Virus record (IMG/VR): IMGVR_UViG_3300028394_000057
Location: 1 to 64,000 of that record
Length of the DNA stretch: 64,000 nt
From: a virus
Strand: one strand, 5' to 3'
Shown here: piece after piece, positions 20,901 to 31,300 of the stretch
Position numbering within the stretch: position 1 is the first letter of the stretch
Layout: every line of letters begins with the position of its first letter
Translations under genes and position numbers: made by a program
Notes under the pieces: model-generated
What the model was told of the DNA's origin: nothing
What the model saw: the letters and a program-made list of their open reading frames with translations, nothing else
The model's database searches: none

Positions 20901-23900
20901 AGCAAAGACTTCAAGCAGGTATGAGTGTTGATTGGGGTAAATATCAGGTTATGCATTCTGCTGTTCCTTCAAAAAAGTATGCTATGGGTGGTATGGTTCC
21001 AGGATATTTTGATGGAAAAGATAATGTTAAAAAAGAATCTGATTATACAACAGAAGAACTTTATAAACTATTAAACATTCAAGAAACACATGCTTTTGGT
21101 GAAATGAATATTAAAGACCCAAGAGTTCAAGCACAACTGCAAAAACAATTTAAAGAATCTACTCCAGAAGACTTTAATAAATTTAAAGTTCTTAGTAATC
21201 TTACTATTAGTTTGCCAGGTAAATTAAATCAATTAATTAAAGAAACTAGTAACGGTGTAAGCGGAACAATGTTTGGTCAAGCCTACAATGCTTTGCGTGG
21301 TAAATTAAGTAAAACTGCAAAAATGTCTGGTATTAAAAATCTATCAGATTCTCAATCTCTTGAAGATATTATTGGAACAAAATTTGCAGGAGAACCATTA
21401 ATTAAAGATTCAATATTTGCAAGAATAGTAGAGCAAAATATTAACGAACAAACTGCAAACACCTCTAGTATTGGTGCTGCAGCAAACTTAATTTGGGAAA
21501 GAACAAAACAAGTTGGTACAGTTAGACCTAAACGTGATGGTTTAGATGCACCTAGATGGAACGATTTGATTCGAACAATGTTGCAAAATGATGAACTTGT
21601 TTTGGTTCCAGGAAGTGAAAAAGGATTTCCAGTTGCAAATACTCCATTTGGTGGTCGTTTTGGAAGAATCAAAGCAGATGGTATTGGCTCAAGTAAGACT
21701 GCTGAAGGACGTGCTCTTCGTAAACTAGCACAAGATGCAGCAAATGCATGGGCTAGGTCAGGCAATAAAACAACACCTTTGCCTAGTGTACAAGATAATA
21801 ATGGAAATATAGTTCCATTAACTTGGAGAGATAATAGTGCAAAACCAGGAAGTTTTTCAACAGATGATTTTGCTGCCTATGACGATACAAGTAAAAAATA
21901 TGCATCAGACCTATCTTTTGCCCCTGGAGGATTTGATGTTCTTAAAAATCTTAAATTCTTTGCTGATGGTGGAATGGTTCCAGGTTATTCTGGAGGAACA
22001 GATAATATAGTTAAAAAACTATCTCTAAAAGATTTAGATTTTGCTGGAATGAAAAAGGATAAACTTGGTGCAGTGCCAGGTGGCTACAGAATAATTGATG
22101 GTAAAAAATATTATGTAAAAAATACTAAATCATCTACAGACGCATCAATAGAACTAATTATGTCTGAATTAAACCAGGCTATGCAAAATCCTGGTGCCCA
22201 TAAAATGAACATGTTTGGCGAAGGATTGGTTGGGAGTAAGTTTGTTCCAGGTTTAAAGAACACAATGGATTCCACTATGACTAATTGGTTGCAATCACAA
22301 CCAAACAAATTCTCAGCAGCAGAAACACTTATGGCGGCTGCTAAAGATTTCATTACAAAAGATGCTCCATTTAACGCAATGATTGGAAATGACGATGGTC
22401 ACACAAATAATATACTTTTTAATCCAAAAACTCGCAAATTTGTAAACCTTGACCTTGGGGTTAATTCAGCAAAAGATAAAGGTAAGTCAACAAAATTTAA
22501 TGAAATGGCACAAATTGGAATTCAAAACTTTAAATCTAGAATTATGATGGCTATTAGAACTGTTCTCTCTCCCAAAAAAGCCGATGTTCTTTCAAAAAAA
22601 TATGGAATTGATTTAAATGCATATTCTAAGGGGGATAAATTTTCAAATGAATATGACACATCTCCAGAAATTAGCAAAATGGCTAAACTGCTTGGTTTTG
22701 ATTTATCTAAACCAATATCCGAAAACCCAATTGATTTAAGAACCAACCCTTTTGTTTTGTCACTACTTGCTAAAAATCCAGAACTTGCAGAAATTTTAAA
22801 ACTACAAGTAACAAGTGGTGGAGTAAACCCACAAAGTGCTCTTTCACAAATCTTTAAAACTTTACAAAGTGCAAGCAAAAAACCAATTCTGAAATTTGCT
22901 GATGGTGTATTTTCAGTTCCAGGACCAAAGGGTGCTGGCGATGTAGTTCCTGCTATGCTATCTCCTGGTGAGGCTGTTATTCCTGCTGACCGTGCTGCTC
23001 AACACCGTGGACTAATTAAGGGAATGATTGCTGGTAATTTGCCAGGGTATGCAAAGGGAACTATAATTCCAGGATACGTTCATGGCAAAGATGAAGTTAA
23101 AAGAATACCAGGAATGCCAGCATCCGCAGTTACCGTTACTTCTTTTGATGCTGATAATCAGGCTATGCTTGCAGAACAATCAAAAGTTGTTGCTTTAGAA
23201 GAAGCCTTAGTTGCAAAAAAGACAGATTTAACTCGTTTAACTCGTGAACAAATTGAAGAGCAGATGGCAGTAGAGGATGACATCTACAGACAACTATTAG
23301 AAAAACAAGAAGAACTAAAGATGAAACATGTTCTTACTGAAGATGAAAGAAAGTTGCTAGAGTCAAACAAGCAAATTATGCTTAGAAAAGAAGAAGCCTT
23401 TAAACTTGAAAAGAATGTAATAGAAAAAGAAAAAAGAGGACTGTTTACAAGAAATGCTACGACTGGAAAAGTTCAAGGTCTGATGTATGGTCTTTCTGGA
23501 GCAGCAGGTCTTGCATCAACTGTGCCAGGTGCTGTAGGAGAAAGTGCACAGCAAATGCTTCCAGTTATTGGTGCTGCCACTGCCGCTATGTCTGTTATTC
23601 CTGGCTACGCTGGCATGATTGTTGGAGCAGGTGCAGCATTAGTTACAGCCTACATGCAAGTACAAGAGAGGTTAAACAAGATTAGAGATGAGGCATTGGC
23701 TCTGGGAACTGCTATGGGTTCATCTACAAAGTCTATTGATAAATTTGCGGAATTTGCCAAAACTGTTACTGGTAGTCAGACAATGGATAAACGTAGAGAA
23801 ACTAGTGCTGGCACTTTCTTTAATGTTGTTCAGGGTAAAACAACTTTTGGCGAAGCATATATGCAAGGAGATGCTGGAAAAGCCTTAGTAAAATCAGTTG

Positions 23901-26900
23901 GAGAATCAATTAAGGGTGGAGGATTAACTCAAGCAAAATCTATGATTGTAAATCAATTATCTACTGCTATTGCCAGCGGAGCAATGTCTCCTGCTCAGGC
24001 TAGAAGTATTGCATCAAATCTAGGTGCTCAACTAGGAGACATGTCTTTAGGTATTGAGGTTGCAGGAAAAATAACTGACCTTGTAGGTCCAAAAGGAGAA
24101 GACTTAAAGAAAGAACCTTTGCAAATAAGACTGCGTCTTGTTGCTGACTCTATGGAGCAGTTTAAGAAGCAAGCAGAAATTTCTAATGCTAACGCAACTG
24201 ATGCCGCAAAGAATGCAGGAACATCTGGTGCAGGTATTGGTATAGGTGCTGGTGCTGGTTTAGCGGCTGGCTTTGGTGTTGCTGGTGCAGGAAGCATAGT
24301 AGCAAATCTTGGCTCTACAGGAATCTTGGCAGGAATGGCTCTTGGAACTACAGCAGGTTCTGTAGTTCCAGTTATTGGAACTATTGCTGGAGCACTTGTA
24401 GGATTCTCGATTGCTGCAGTTCAACTGCAAGGAGATATTGCAAAAAATGCAGGGTATTTACAAGCAAGTCTAGGAAGTGCCTTATCTGTTCAACAACAAA
24501 TGGTTGACTCTTTAACAGTAGATTATGAAAAGAGAATAGCGTCAGCAAAGGCTGCTGGGGATACAGCAGAAGCCACTAGACTACAAAATCAGTACCTTGC
24601 TGACCAAGCAGAGTTATTAGACTTTAATAAAAAACAAACTCAAGAAATGTATGGTATTTTAAATGAACAAAGTACTGGCTTAGGGTTTATGTTAAATGCA
24701 CAAGTTGCAAACTTGGATACAGCAAGAGAAGGTTTGAAGAAAGCATTTGAAGGAACTGGGCAAGAGGTTCAGGCTAAACTTGCACAAGAACAGATTGATG
24801 CTATGTCAGGTTCTCTTGCACAAAAGACTATGCTTATGTCAGCAGTTGGTCAAAAACAAATAGGGCTTAACCAAATTGGAGTTGCACAAAAAGCGTTTGG
24901 TTCTGACCAAGCAGGAGCAGATACTCTGCAAACGCTTATGGAAAATAGCCCAACCGAACTAAACAGAACTCTTGGTCTAGCAGGAAACATGGCTGAAACA
25001 GAGCAAAAGAAATTTGTAATAGACATGAGTCTAAAAGACCCTATTCAAGCAAAGATAATGAATGATGCTGTAGAACTAGCACAAAAAACAACTGGCGTTT
25101 TCTTTGGAGAAAAGAAAACAGCGGAAGCAATTATGAGATTTGCTGTAGAAAATCCAGAAAAGATGCTAGAGTTTCAAGAAAACGTAACAGATTTAAAAAA
25201 TATACAAGGAACAACTTTTGATATTACAGTTGCACAAAAAATTCTTGGTCCAGATTTAGCAAAGGCTTTGGGAGAAAAAAGCGTTGGAGCATATTTTAAA
25301 AAGTATAACAAGCAAAACAAGATTGTGTTCTTATCTGAATTCCAGCAGGTAATGACAATGCTTGCAAAGGGTGATGAAGACATGCTTGCATCTTGGAGAT
25401 TGTGGAATGCTGAAAATGGTGGCAAAAAAACAATGGCTGATTACGCTGCCTACCAGTCTGACAGAACAGTTACTAGTCAGGGAGTCGACAATACAATAGT
25501 TCCTGGCACTGGTACCACTGGCGGTAGTGGTAATGGTCCAGAGAGTTCTTGGCTAGACCCTTTTGTTAAAAATATAAGGGATGCTGGAACATCGACTCAA
25601 AAATTAACAACTGGTTTTAATGATTCAGCAGCAGCACTTACAAAATTTGCGAATAAAGTACCAAATTTTATTGGTTTATTTACACAACTTAAGAAAGCAG
25701 GGGCTAGTGCAAAAATTATCGAGGCTGCACTTGGCGGTGATGAAGCCACAACAGCAAAATTGATTGATACAAAAACTGGACAATTAAAAGCAGGGGCTAA
25801 AAAAATTCTTGATGGAATTAGCAAAGCCATTAGAGAACAAAAAATGGTAGACTGGATGCTCCTTACAGGGGCAGGAAAAAGACAAAAGTATAACGATATG
25901 TATCAAGCAAACCTGGATGTTCTTAAAATTGATGAAGATAAAATTAATAAAACTTATGATGATAGAATTAAAGCATTAGATGAAATAAATACTCTTCAAG
26001 AAAAAAATACTGCTCAACAACAAAGCACTTTAACTATTGCAGATGCCTTATCTAAAGGAGACATTGCAGGGGCTGCTCGTGCCGCATTAGAAAAAACAAA
26101 ACAAGACACAGCATTTGCTATTGAACAACAAAAGATAAATCTAGAAAATGCTAGACAAACAGAACTTGGAAAACTTACAACAAATATTAATGGTGTTCAA
26201 ATGACAAGAGTAGAAATAGAAGAAAAGATTAGAATTAATGCAGAAAAAATTACTAAAAGTAAAGCAGAAGAATTAGAATCTGAGATTCGTATTGGTAAAT
26301 TAGCAGAAAAACGATTTAAAGCATACAAACCAGTTCCAGGTGTGTCCACTGGTGGCGGTGGTGGTGGCGGTGGCGGCAAAGCAGATACAAAACCCACACC
26401 AGATACAAAACCCACACCAGATACTAAGCCCACACCAGATACAAAACCCACACTAGATAATAAGCCCACACCAGATACAAAACCTAGTGGCGTAGTTGGT
26501 GACATTACAAGTTCTCCACAAGGCAAAGCATTTACAGCAGCACTCAAAGGTGCTCAGGATGTTACACCTGGTGCTTTAAAGGCTGCTCAGGATTATGCTA
26601 CTGCTAAGAAAAATGCAGGGGCATCAATGAGCGATGCTGCTGCAGCAAAGAAATTTGGTGGAAAAAATACTGCAGCATTTAAAACATGGAAAGCAAATCA
26701 AACAAAACTTGCTAAAGCATTAACAGCAGCACAGGATTACGGTATTGTCGATAGTTCTGGTAACGTTCTTACAGCAGACCAAGTTACTAATGCAAGTATT
26801 TATCAAAGATATGCAATGCTTAGTTCAAAGAGTGGTCAAGCAGATGCAGCAGAATCTTTAAAAGGTATTCCAGCAGAAATTGCTTCTAGGGCAAAATTGA

Positions 26901-27682
26901 TTAAAAATTCAAATAAAGATTTTGCAGCAGACAAAACAAAACTTGATGGAATGAAGAAAACATTTGAAAAAGCAGGTGGTTTATTGTATATGCTTCCAGG
27001 ATACTATCAAACATGGTTAAATACCTCAGATGCTTTAAGACCTACAACTCCTTTTGGAAAACTTATTGCAAAAGGTGCTAAACCAGAAGAACTTATAAAT
27101 CAAGCAACAAAAATGGCAACGAAGTTTGGTGAAATAGATAATTATAGAAAAGCACTTACAAGTGCTGGGTATACAGACTCGTTGCTTTTTCAGGCTAAAC
27201 TATTTGATAGTAATTATGGTCGTGATGGACAAACTTTAAAGCAAACATCCGATTTTGCATCTGGTCAAATGTTTAAGCCACATAAAGCCTATACAGGAAC
27301 AAATATTGGATATGGTAAAAACCAAATACTTCCTGACGCAGAAAACATGCTTAGATTTGGTAATCAATATTACGCTATGGGTGGTATGGTTTATGCAAAC
27401 AAGGGGCTTAAGGTTGCAGCAAGTAAGTATGCTCTTGGAACTGATACTATTCCTGCTATGCTTACCCCAGGAGAATTTGTAATTAAAAAATCAGCAGTGG
27501 ATTCAATTGGATTAAATAAACTTAATTCTATAAACTCTGGAACATTGTCATCTAATTCAGTGTATAATTATAGTATCAATGTTAATGTTAAATCAGATGC
27601 AAATGTAAACCAAATTGCAGATACTGTTATTAGACAAATTAAACAAATTGATTCACAAAGATTAAGGAGTGTCAGTATATAA
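17924..27682 (+). CDS. Giant tape measure protein with embedded kinase-like modules
   Basis: 3252 residues. Residues ~186-472 match the TP901-type tape measure core (AQAAAMGKTGADLIAQ, TAMKEGGINASEGANAIKSG); hydrophobic segments lie at ~541-570, ~1860-1914 and ~2102-2169. Linkers of the type GDIIPALLSPGEAVIP occur at ~673 and ~1659, with a C-terminal variant at ~3150. GGMVPGY-x-x-G-x-D linkers lie at ~1020 and ~1347, with a variant at ~1711. Between linkers are two kinase-like modules: Lys802/Glu813/Asp885/Asn890/Asp898, and Lys1399/Glu1415/Asp1491/Asn1496/Asp1510 with IGNDDGHTNN and NLDLG. A DTKPTP repeat lies at 2821-2854. The protein sets tail length and enters the cell with DNA; the embedded modules may be delivered effectors (inference). 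The start follows the chaperone by 18 bases with a weak ribosome site. Confidence 0.9.
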   Translation: MADINSNIKVNIDTSDALAQLKLLQQQISAFQQAMRNAGAQNAAAAAAMQQNLITSINATGKFRANVQTIKTSAESFTESLEKNKFSIGEYFRYAGGASKTFGKLFKSEYATITQVAKERVKELQTQYIKLGRDATGAMKAIAVKPLSLDMNNLATKTQLAAQKQQLFNQLMKQGSTSLLNFGKNTQWAGRQLMVGFTIPLTMLGSAAAKAYMQIEAASVKFRRVYGDMNTTTEEANKMVRSVQGLANEFTKYGVAVADTMDMAAQAAAMGKTGADLIAQINNAAKLSILGGVDQTKALETTISLTNAFGVAAEDLGKNIDFLNAVENQTTLSIDDLTTAIPKAAPVVKQLGGDVKDLAFFMTAMKEGGINASEGANAIKSGLASLINPSEKASKFLQGFGINVKGIVEADKGNLKKTVVDFAKALDTLDPLNRARAIEQMFGKFQFSRLSTLFQNVIAEGSQASQVAELSKNSAEELAILSEREMKKISDSPMFKFQKSIQDMQAKLAPVGEAFLKAVTPIIEFVSKILDGFNSMGEGAKNFVSMLVLAVAGIGPVLLMTFGLIANGVANIMKLFTNMKGFINKTTKPSDILGEQTSYMTTEQLKGATVAASLDQAHAKLRQTFTSEKAALDELTRSYRQAVEAQQQYSGVPGIPTGNPNAVPKRYANGVSMVPGPRGAGDIIPALLSPGEAVIPAKHAQKYAPVIAGMVSGNLPGFETGTTGVGIRQSTIGPLTQKQTEGILRTGKTLKEISDEVYAGPYGAVPPEHYVRQVEPTSGHSFPAFQVGGIYEKADGSQVFVKPQMDLTSALAEVRGTQIARDAHQLTTPMQKIVTMMDPTDPEGMRKFIALESPLNEQIAKISTSFTKGQYFKQLVASLLRGDKDLGIGNLGGDILADVGTAGVFQTASGKRKLGGSINSMEEQAIINLLGVKGGAKRFFAESTSDIAKNMSSAEYDATMKAEIQAVMPRLQATIAGFGNLSPEEKAAYANMQQRLQAGMSVDWGKYQVMHSAVPSKKYAMGGMVPGYFDGKDNVKKESDYTTEELYKLLNIQETHAFGEMNIKDPRVQAQLQKQFKESTPEDFNKFKVLSNLTISLPGKLNQLIKETSNGVSGTMFGQAYNALRGKLSKTAKMSGIKNLSDSQSLEDIIGTKFAGEPLIKDSIFARIVEQNINEQTANTSSIGAAANLIWERTKQVGTVRPKRDGLDAPRWNDLIRTMLQNDELVLVPGSEKGFPVANTPFGGRFGRIKADGIGSSKTAEGRALRKLAQDAANAWARSGNKTTPLPSVQDNNGNIVPLTWRDNSAKPGSFSTDDFAAYDDTSKKYASDLSFAPGGFDVLKNLKFFADGGMVPGYSGGTDNIVKKLSLKDLDFAGMKKDKLGAVPGGYRIIDGKKYYVKNTKSSTDASIELIMSELNQAMQNPGAHKMNMFGEGLVGSKFVPGLKNTMDSTMTNWLQSQPNKFSAAETLMAAAKDFITKDAPFNAMIGNDDGHTNNILFNPKTRKFVNLDLGVNSAKDKGKSTKFNEMAQIGIQNFKSRIMMAIRTVLSPKKADVLSKKYGIDLNAYSKGDKFSNEYDTSPEISKMAKLLGFDLSKPISENPIDLRTNPFVLSLLAKNPELAEILKLQVTSGGVNPQSALSQIFKTLQSASKKPILKFADGVFSVPGPKGAGDVVPAMLSPGEAVIPADRAAQHRGLIKGMIAGNLPGYAKGTIIPGYVHGKDEVKRIPGMPASAVTVTSFDADNQAMLAEQSKVVALEEALVAKKTDLTRLTREQIEEQMAVEDDIYRQLLEKQEELKMKHVLTEDERKLLESNKQIMLRKEEAFKLEKNVIEKEKRGLFTRNATTGKVQGLMYGLSGAAGLASTVPGAVGESAQQMLPVIGAATAAMSVIPGYAGMIVGAGAALVTAYMQVQERLNKIRDEALALGTAMGSSTKSIDKFAEFAKTVTGSQTMDKRRETSAGTFFNVVQGKTTFGEAYMQGDAGKALVKSVGESIKGGGLTQAKSMIVNQLSTAIASGAMSPAQARSIASNLGAQLGDMSLGIEVAGKITDLVGPKGEDLKKEPLQIRLRLVADSMEQFKKQAEISNANATDAAKNAGTSGAGIGIGAGAGLAAGFGVAGAGSIVANLGSTGILAGMALGTTAGSVVPVIGTIAGALVGFSIAAVQLQGDIAKNAGYLQASLGSALSVQQQMVDSLTVDYEKRIASAKAAGDTAEATRLQNQYLADQAELLDFNKKQTQEMYGILNEQSTGLGFMLNAQVANLDTAREGLKKAFEGTGQEVQAKLAQEQIDAMSGSLAQKTMLMSAVGQKQIGLNQIGVAQKAFGSDQAGADTLQTLMENSPTELNRTLGLAGNMAETEQKKFVIDMSLKDPIQAKIMNDAVELAQKTTGVFFGEKKTAEAIMRFAVENPEKMLEFQENVTDLKNIQGTTFDITVAQKILGPDLAKALGEKSVGAYFKKYNKQNKIVFLSEFQQVMTMLAKGDEDMLASWRLWNAENGGKKTMADYAAYQSDRTVTSQGVDNTIVPGTGTTGGSGNGPESSWLDPFVKNIRDAGTSTQKLTTGFNDSAAALTKFANKVPNFIGLFTQLKKAGASAKIIEAALGGDEATTAKLIDTKTGQLKAGAKKILDGISKAIREQKMVDWMLLTGAGKRQKYNDMYQANLDVLKIDEDKINKTYDDRIKALDEINTLQEKNTAQQQSTLTIADALSKGDIAGAARAALEKTKQDTAFAIEQQKINLENARQTELGKLTTNINGVQMTRVEIEEKIRINAEKITKSKAEELESEIRIGKLAEKRFKAYKPVPGVSTGGGGGGGGGKADTKPTPDTKPTPDTKPTPDTKPTLDNKPTPDTKPSGVVGDITSSPQGKAFTAALKGAQDVTPGALKAAQDYATAKKNAGASMSDAAAAKKFGGKNTAAFKTWKANQTKLAKALTAAQDYGIVDSSGNVLTADQVTNASIYQRYAMLSSKSGQADAAESLKGIPAEIASRAKLIKNSNKDFAADKTKLDGMKKTFEKAGGLLYMLPGYYQTWLNTSDALRPTTPFGKLIAKGAKPEELINQATKMATKFGEIDNYRKALTSAGYTDSLLFQAKLFDSNYGRDGQTLKQTSDFASGQMFKPHKAYTGTNIGYGKNQILPDAENMLRFGNQYYAMGGMVYANKGLKVAASKYALGTDTIPAMLTPGEFVIKKSAVDSIGLNKLNSINSGTLSSNSVYNYSINVNVKSDANVNQIADTVIRQIKQIDSQRLRSVSI
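26384..26485 (+). repeat. 18-bp tandem repeat coding DTKPTP in tape measure
   Basis: About 5.7 copies of an 18-base unit, GATACAAAACCCACACCA with variants, preceded by a run of nine glycine codons. It encodes a Pro/Lys/Thr-rich spacer. Confidence 0.9.
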
Positions 27683-28308
27683 TGGCTACTAGTACATATA
27701 TGCAAGGTCGTAAAGAATATGCTAGACCTCAAGGAATTTTATTTTCTAAAAATTCTGGAACTTTGGCAGCAAATGGAACTTATGTTCCAAATGGAAATGA
27801 ATTTGGTGAATCTGGAACATTGGATGCTAATGCAGATTTTTTAATATTGTCAGATGATAATAGAGGACCAATAGATTTTAAAACCACTAGGATTGAAAAT
27901 CGTAAAAGAATGATTAATGGTCGTATGCGTTCATATCATGTTGCAGACAAGTTAACTATTAATCTTTCTTGGAATATGCTTCCATCACGTTCTTATTTTG
28001 GAAATCCAAATTTTAACGCAACTACTGGAGTGTCAGATAAAACAGAGTCATGTACAAGTGATGGCGGTGCTGGAGGAGTAGAAATTCTTAGATGGTATGA
28101 AAATAACCCAGGTCCATTTTGGATGTTTCTTTCGTATGATAAATACAGTAATTTTGATAATGATGGCAATGTAAATAGATATACTCACTTAGGAGAATAC
28201 AGTCAAGTAGTTGAAGTTTATATATCTAGTTTTGATTATTCCGTTGAAAAACGTGGTGCACGAACAGATGATTTTTGGAATATATCTATATCGTTGGAAG
28301 AGGTTTAA
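27682..28308 (+). CDS. Distal tail-like protein
   Basis: 208 residues, start by one-base overlap with the tape measure stop. Immediately downstream of the tape measure is the canonical site of the distal tail protein that forms the hexameric tip joining tube and hub. The sequence is beta-rich, with RMRSYHVADKLTINLSWNML and a C-terminal YISSFDYSVEKRGARTDDFW that fits tube-like proteins. The N-terminal MATSTYMQGRKEYARPQGIL is conserved-looking but not a named motif. Assigned mainly on gene order. Confidence 0.65.
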   Translation: MATSTYMQGRKEYARPQGILFSKNSGTLAANGTYVPNGNEFGESGTLDANADFLILSDDNRGPIDFKTTRIENRKRMINGRMRSYHVADKLTINLSWNMLPSRSYFGNPNFNATTGVSDKTESCTSDGGAGGVEILRWYENNPGPFWMFLSYDKYSNFDNDGNVNRYTHLGEYSQVVEVYISSFDYSVEKRGARTDDFWNISISLEEV

Positions 28309-28311
28309 AAA

Positions 28312-31300
28312 ATGCTTAAAACATATTCAAACGGCACTGAAATTTTTGATTTAAAAAATCATTTGCTAGATTCGCAAACAATAAAAACTCAATCAATTGT
28401 TTTGGGTGAATGGAATTTAAACATAGCAGATAATATAGAAGAGATAGGAAACTATAGATATAGACCTAGTAATTCTGCAAGTTCTTTTTATACGTTGCCA
28501 TCTACATTTACAAAAGAAACATCATCAACTACATCTCCAAAATATTATGGTGCTACATTTGCAGATGTAGTTATAGATGGTGGGTATGATATTGATAGTA
28601 ATCCAATAAGCATTTTAACTGAAAATGAAAAAATAAAATTTTATTATTCTTTAGAAGATTGTTTTAATAGGTTTCGACCACGTTCTGGAATTAATAAAGC
28701 GGTATTTCGTAAAGGATATTATTCACATTTTACTGACCTAAATATGGCAAAAAGACCAAGATATTATGTAGCAGATAAAACAAATATTTTTAAATATTGG
28801 ACATCCTATAGGACAAACGATAATCTTATACTTGGTATATCAAAAGATGCAGCACCATCATCTGGTGGATATTATATAGATGATGCTGTTCCTTTTGTTA
28901 AATATAAAAACAATATATATGCAAATAGGATTATTGTAAAAATGCAAACTCATGTAGGTAGTGCTGCAGACAAAACTTTATCTAATGACCCTTTTACTGG
29001 CGATGCAAATAAAAAAGTTCCTAAAATTTGGAGTATAGAAGTTTTAAGAAAAAATAATTCTGGAGGAACCAATTGGACTACAGAAAAAGTTTTGACTAGT
29101 TATACAATTAATAATGATGGATATGTAGAATTAGCGTATGGACCACAAATACCATCAGAATATCAAGATATTTTTACTTATGTTGCAACTATAGCAAATT
29201 CTTCTGCTTTGCCAACAAGTTCAACAAATGGGTATGCCTATCTTGTAGAATCAGACAATACATATCGTATATGGCTAAGTTCTACTTCATCTTGGGTAAC
29301 ATTTTCTGCAAGTTCTAGTTGGCAAACAATAGAATCTTTTTCAAATAGAACAATTCCATATGCAACAGATTTAGTTGGAGATGAAACAAGTCTTACTACT
29401 TTTAATTTGGGAGATAACTATACCAGATATAGAGAATTTGATGCTATTCAGGGCATTAGGGTAGCAGTAAAAACAATGAAAAATATCAACACTTCTTTTG
29501 ATTTAATTGAAATTTCTCCAAGACTTGTAGTTGACCTATCAGATAAAACATTAAATTTTTCAATTGAAAAAAAAGCATCCGACTTATCTGTAAGTGGATT
29601 ACCATTAGGAGACATCCTTGCTTCTACTGGCAAATTATCATTATTTGATTACGACCAGGCATTTGATAAAGACAATGCAAACAGTATATTGAAAGATATA
29701 ACGTTTAAAAATTTGCAATTTAAATTTTATCAAAAAATTATTGATGTTAATGGTTTAGATTATTTGGTTCCAATTAAAACAATGTATTCAGATGGATTTC
29801 CAGATTTAAGTTATTCTGATAGAACATTAGATATTACATTAAGAGATTTGTTTTTTTATTTTGAATCAGTAACTGCACCTACCGTTTTTGTTAAAAATAA
29901 AACATTAAGTTATATAATTTGTTTATTACTAGATTCTATTGGTTATTCTAATTATATATTTAAAAGAACTTTAAATGAAAAAGAAAAAATTATTCCAGAT
30001 TTTTTTATTGCACCAGATAAAACAGTAGCACAAATTTTACAAGATTTAGCAAAATCAACACAAGCATCAATGTTTTTTGATGAAGAAAATAATTTTGTTG
30101 TTATGAGTAAAAATTATATGATGCCAACATACACATCAGATATTGAAAATGGCAGAGTAACAGACATAACTCTTTCTGCTTCTACAGACCAAGGACAAAA
30201 TGACAGTCCTCTAGAATCTGAAACTTCTATACGCTCTAATGCCTCAATTGCAAATATTTTAGATATTAAAATAGAAAATCACGATGTTTATAATGATGGA
30301 AAAATTATTTATAATTCAAAGTATATTCAAAAAAATGTTTCTAATCTAGAGCAGGTATCGGCATTAGATTCAGATAAAACATACACATATCAACCAGTTT
30401 TACTTTGGGAATTGTCAACAAAAAGTGACACAAGTAATGTAGAAAAAAATACAAATGATGGATTTGCTTTGTCTGCTGTAACGTTAAAAAAGGCTATTGT
30501 TGAAGCATCACCAAGTATTTCTACAACTACTGGAAAAATTGTAAACAATACAATAGATATTGGAGAAAGCGTCTATTGGTTAAGTAATTATTCTGGATAT
30601 TTGTTTGCTAATGGTGAAATTATTAAATATGATGCAAAAGAATATTCCGTAGTAGGTGTTGATGGACTAAGCAACGTTTGGATTTCTAGTGCAAGCGATA
30701 AAGATTATTATTTTTCAAAAGTTCCATATAATGGAAAAATGTATCCTACTGGACTTATAAAAATTTATACAGAAGTTTCTTATACAGCAGATGGAGCATT
30801 GGCTACTGTTGTAAAACATGGTAGAGGACAATTTGGAACAAAAATTATTGGTCATTCTGCAGGGATACCCCAAGACTCTCCTTGGTTTACAAATACTAGC
30901 GGAGCATCAAACGATTTTGAATATTTAAGTGGCGTTAAAACATTTCCTCCAATGACTACTGAAACTACTCCTGTAGAAATTCCAACAATTTTTGGTTCCC
31001 CTGCTGCACCTGCTGGAAAAACTGTTCCATATACTTTAGCAGGTAGTAATATATATTACGAAAATGATTCAAATTTTAATACAAAAAATGGAATTATAAG
31101 AAATTTCTTATCATCAACATATCCGTCAATAAACAAATACAACAAAAGCACAGATTTACCGTTGGGAGCAGTTCAAGCATCTGCTCTTACAATTTTTGGT
31201 AATAAGAATAATGTAAGAACTTTGCCAATTAATTTTTTGTCATATTCTTATAAAGATTTAGGAAAATGTAATGATACATTTGGAACAAGAATGAGAATAA

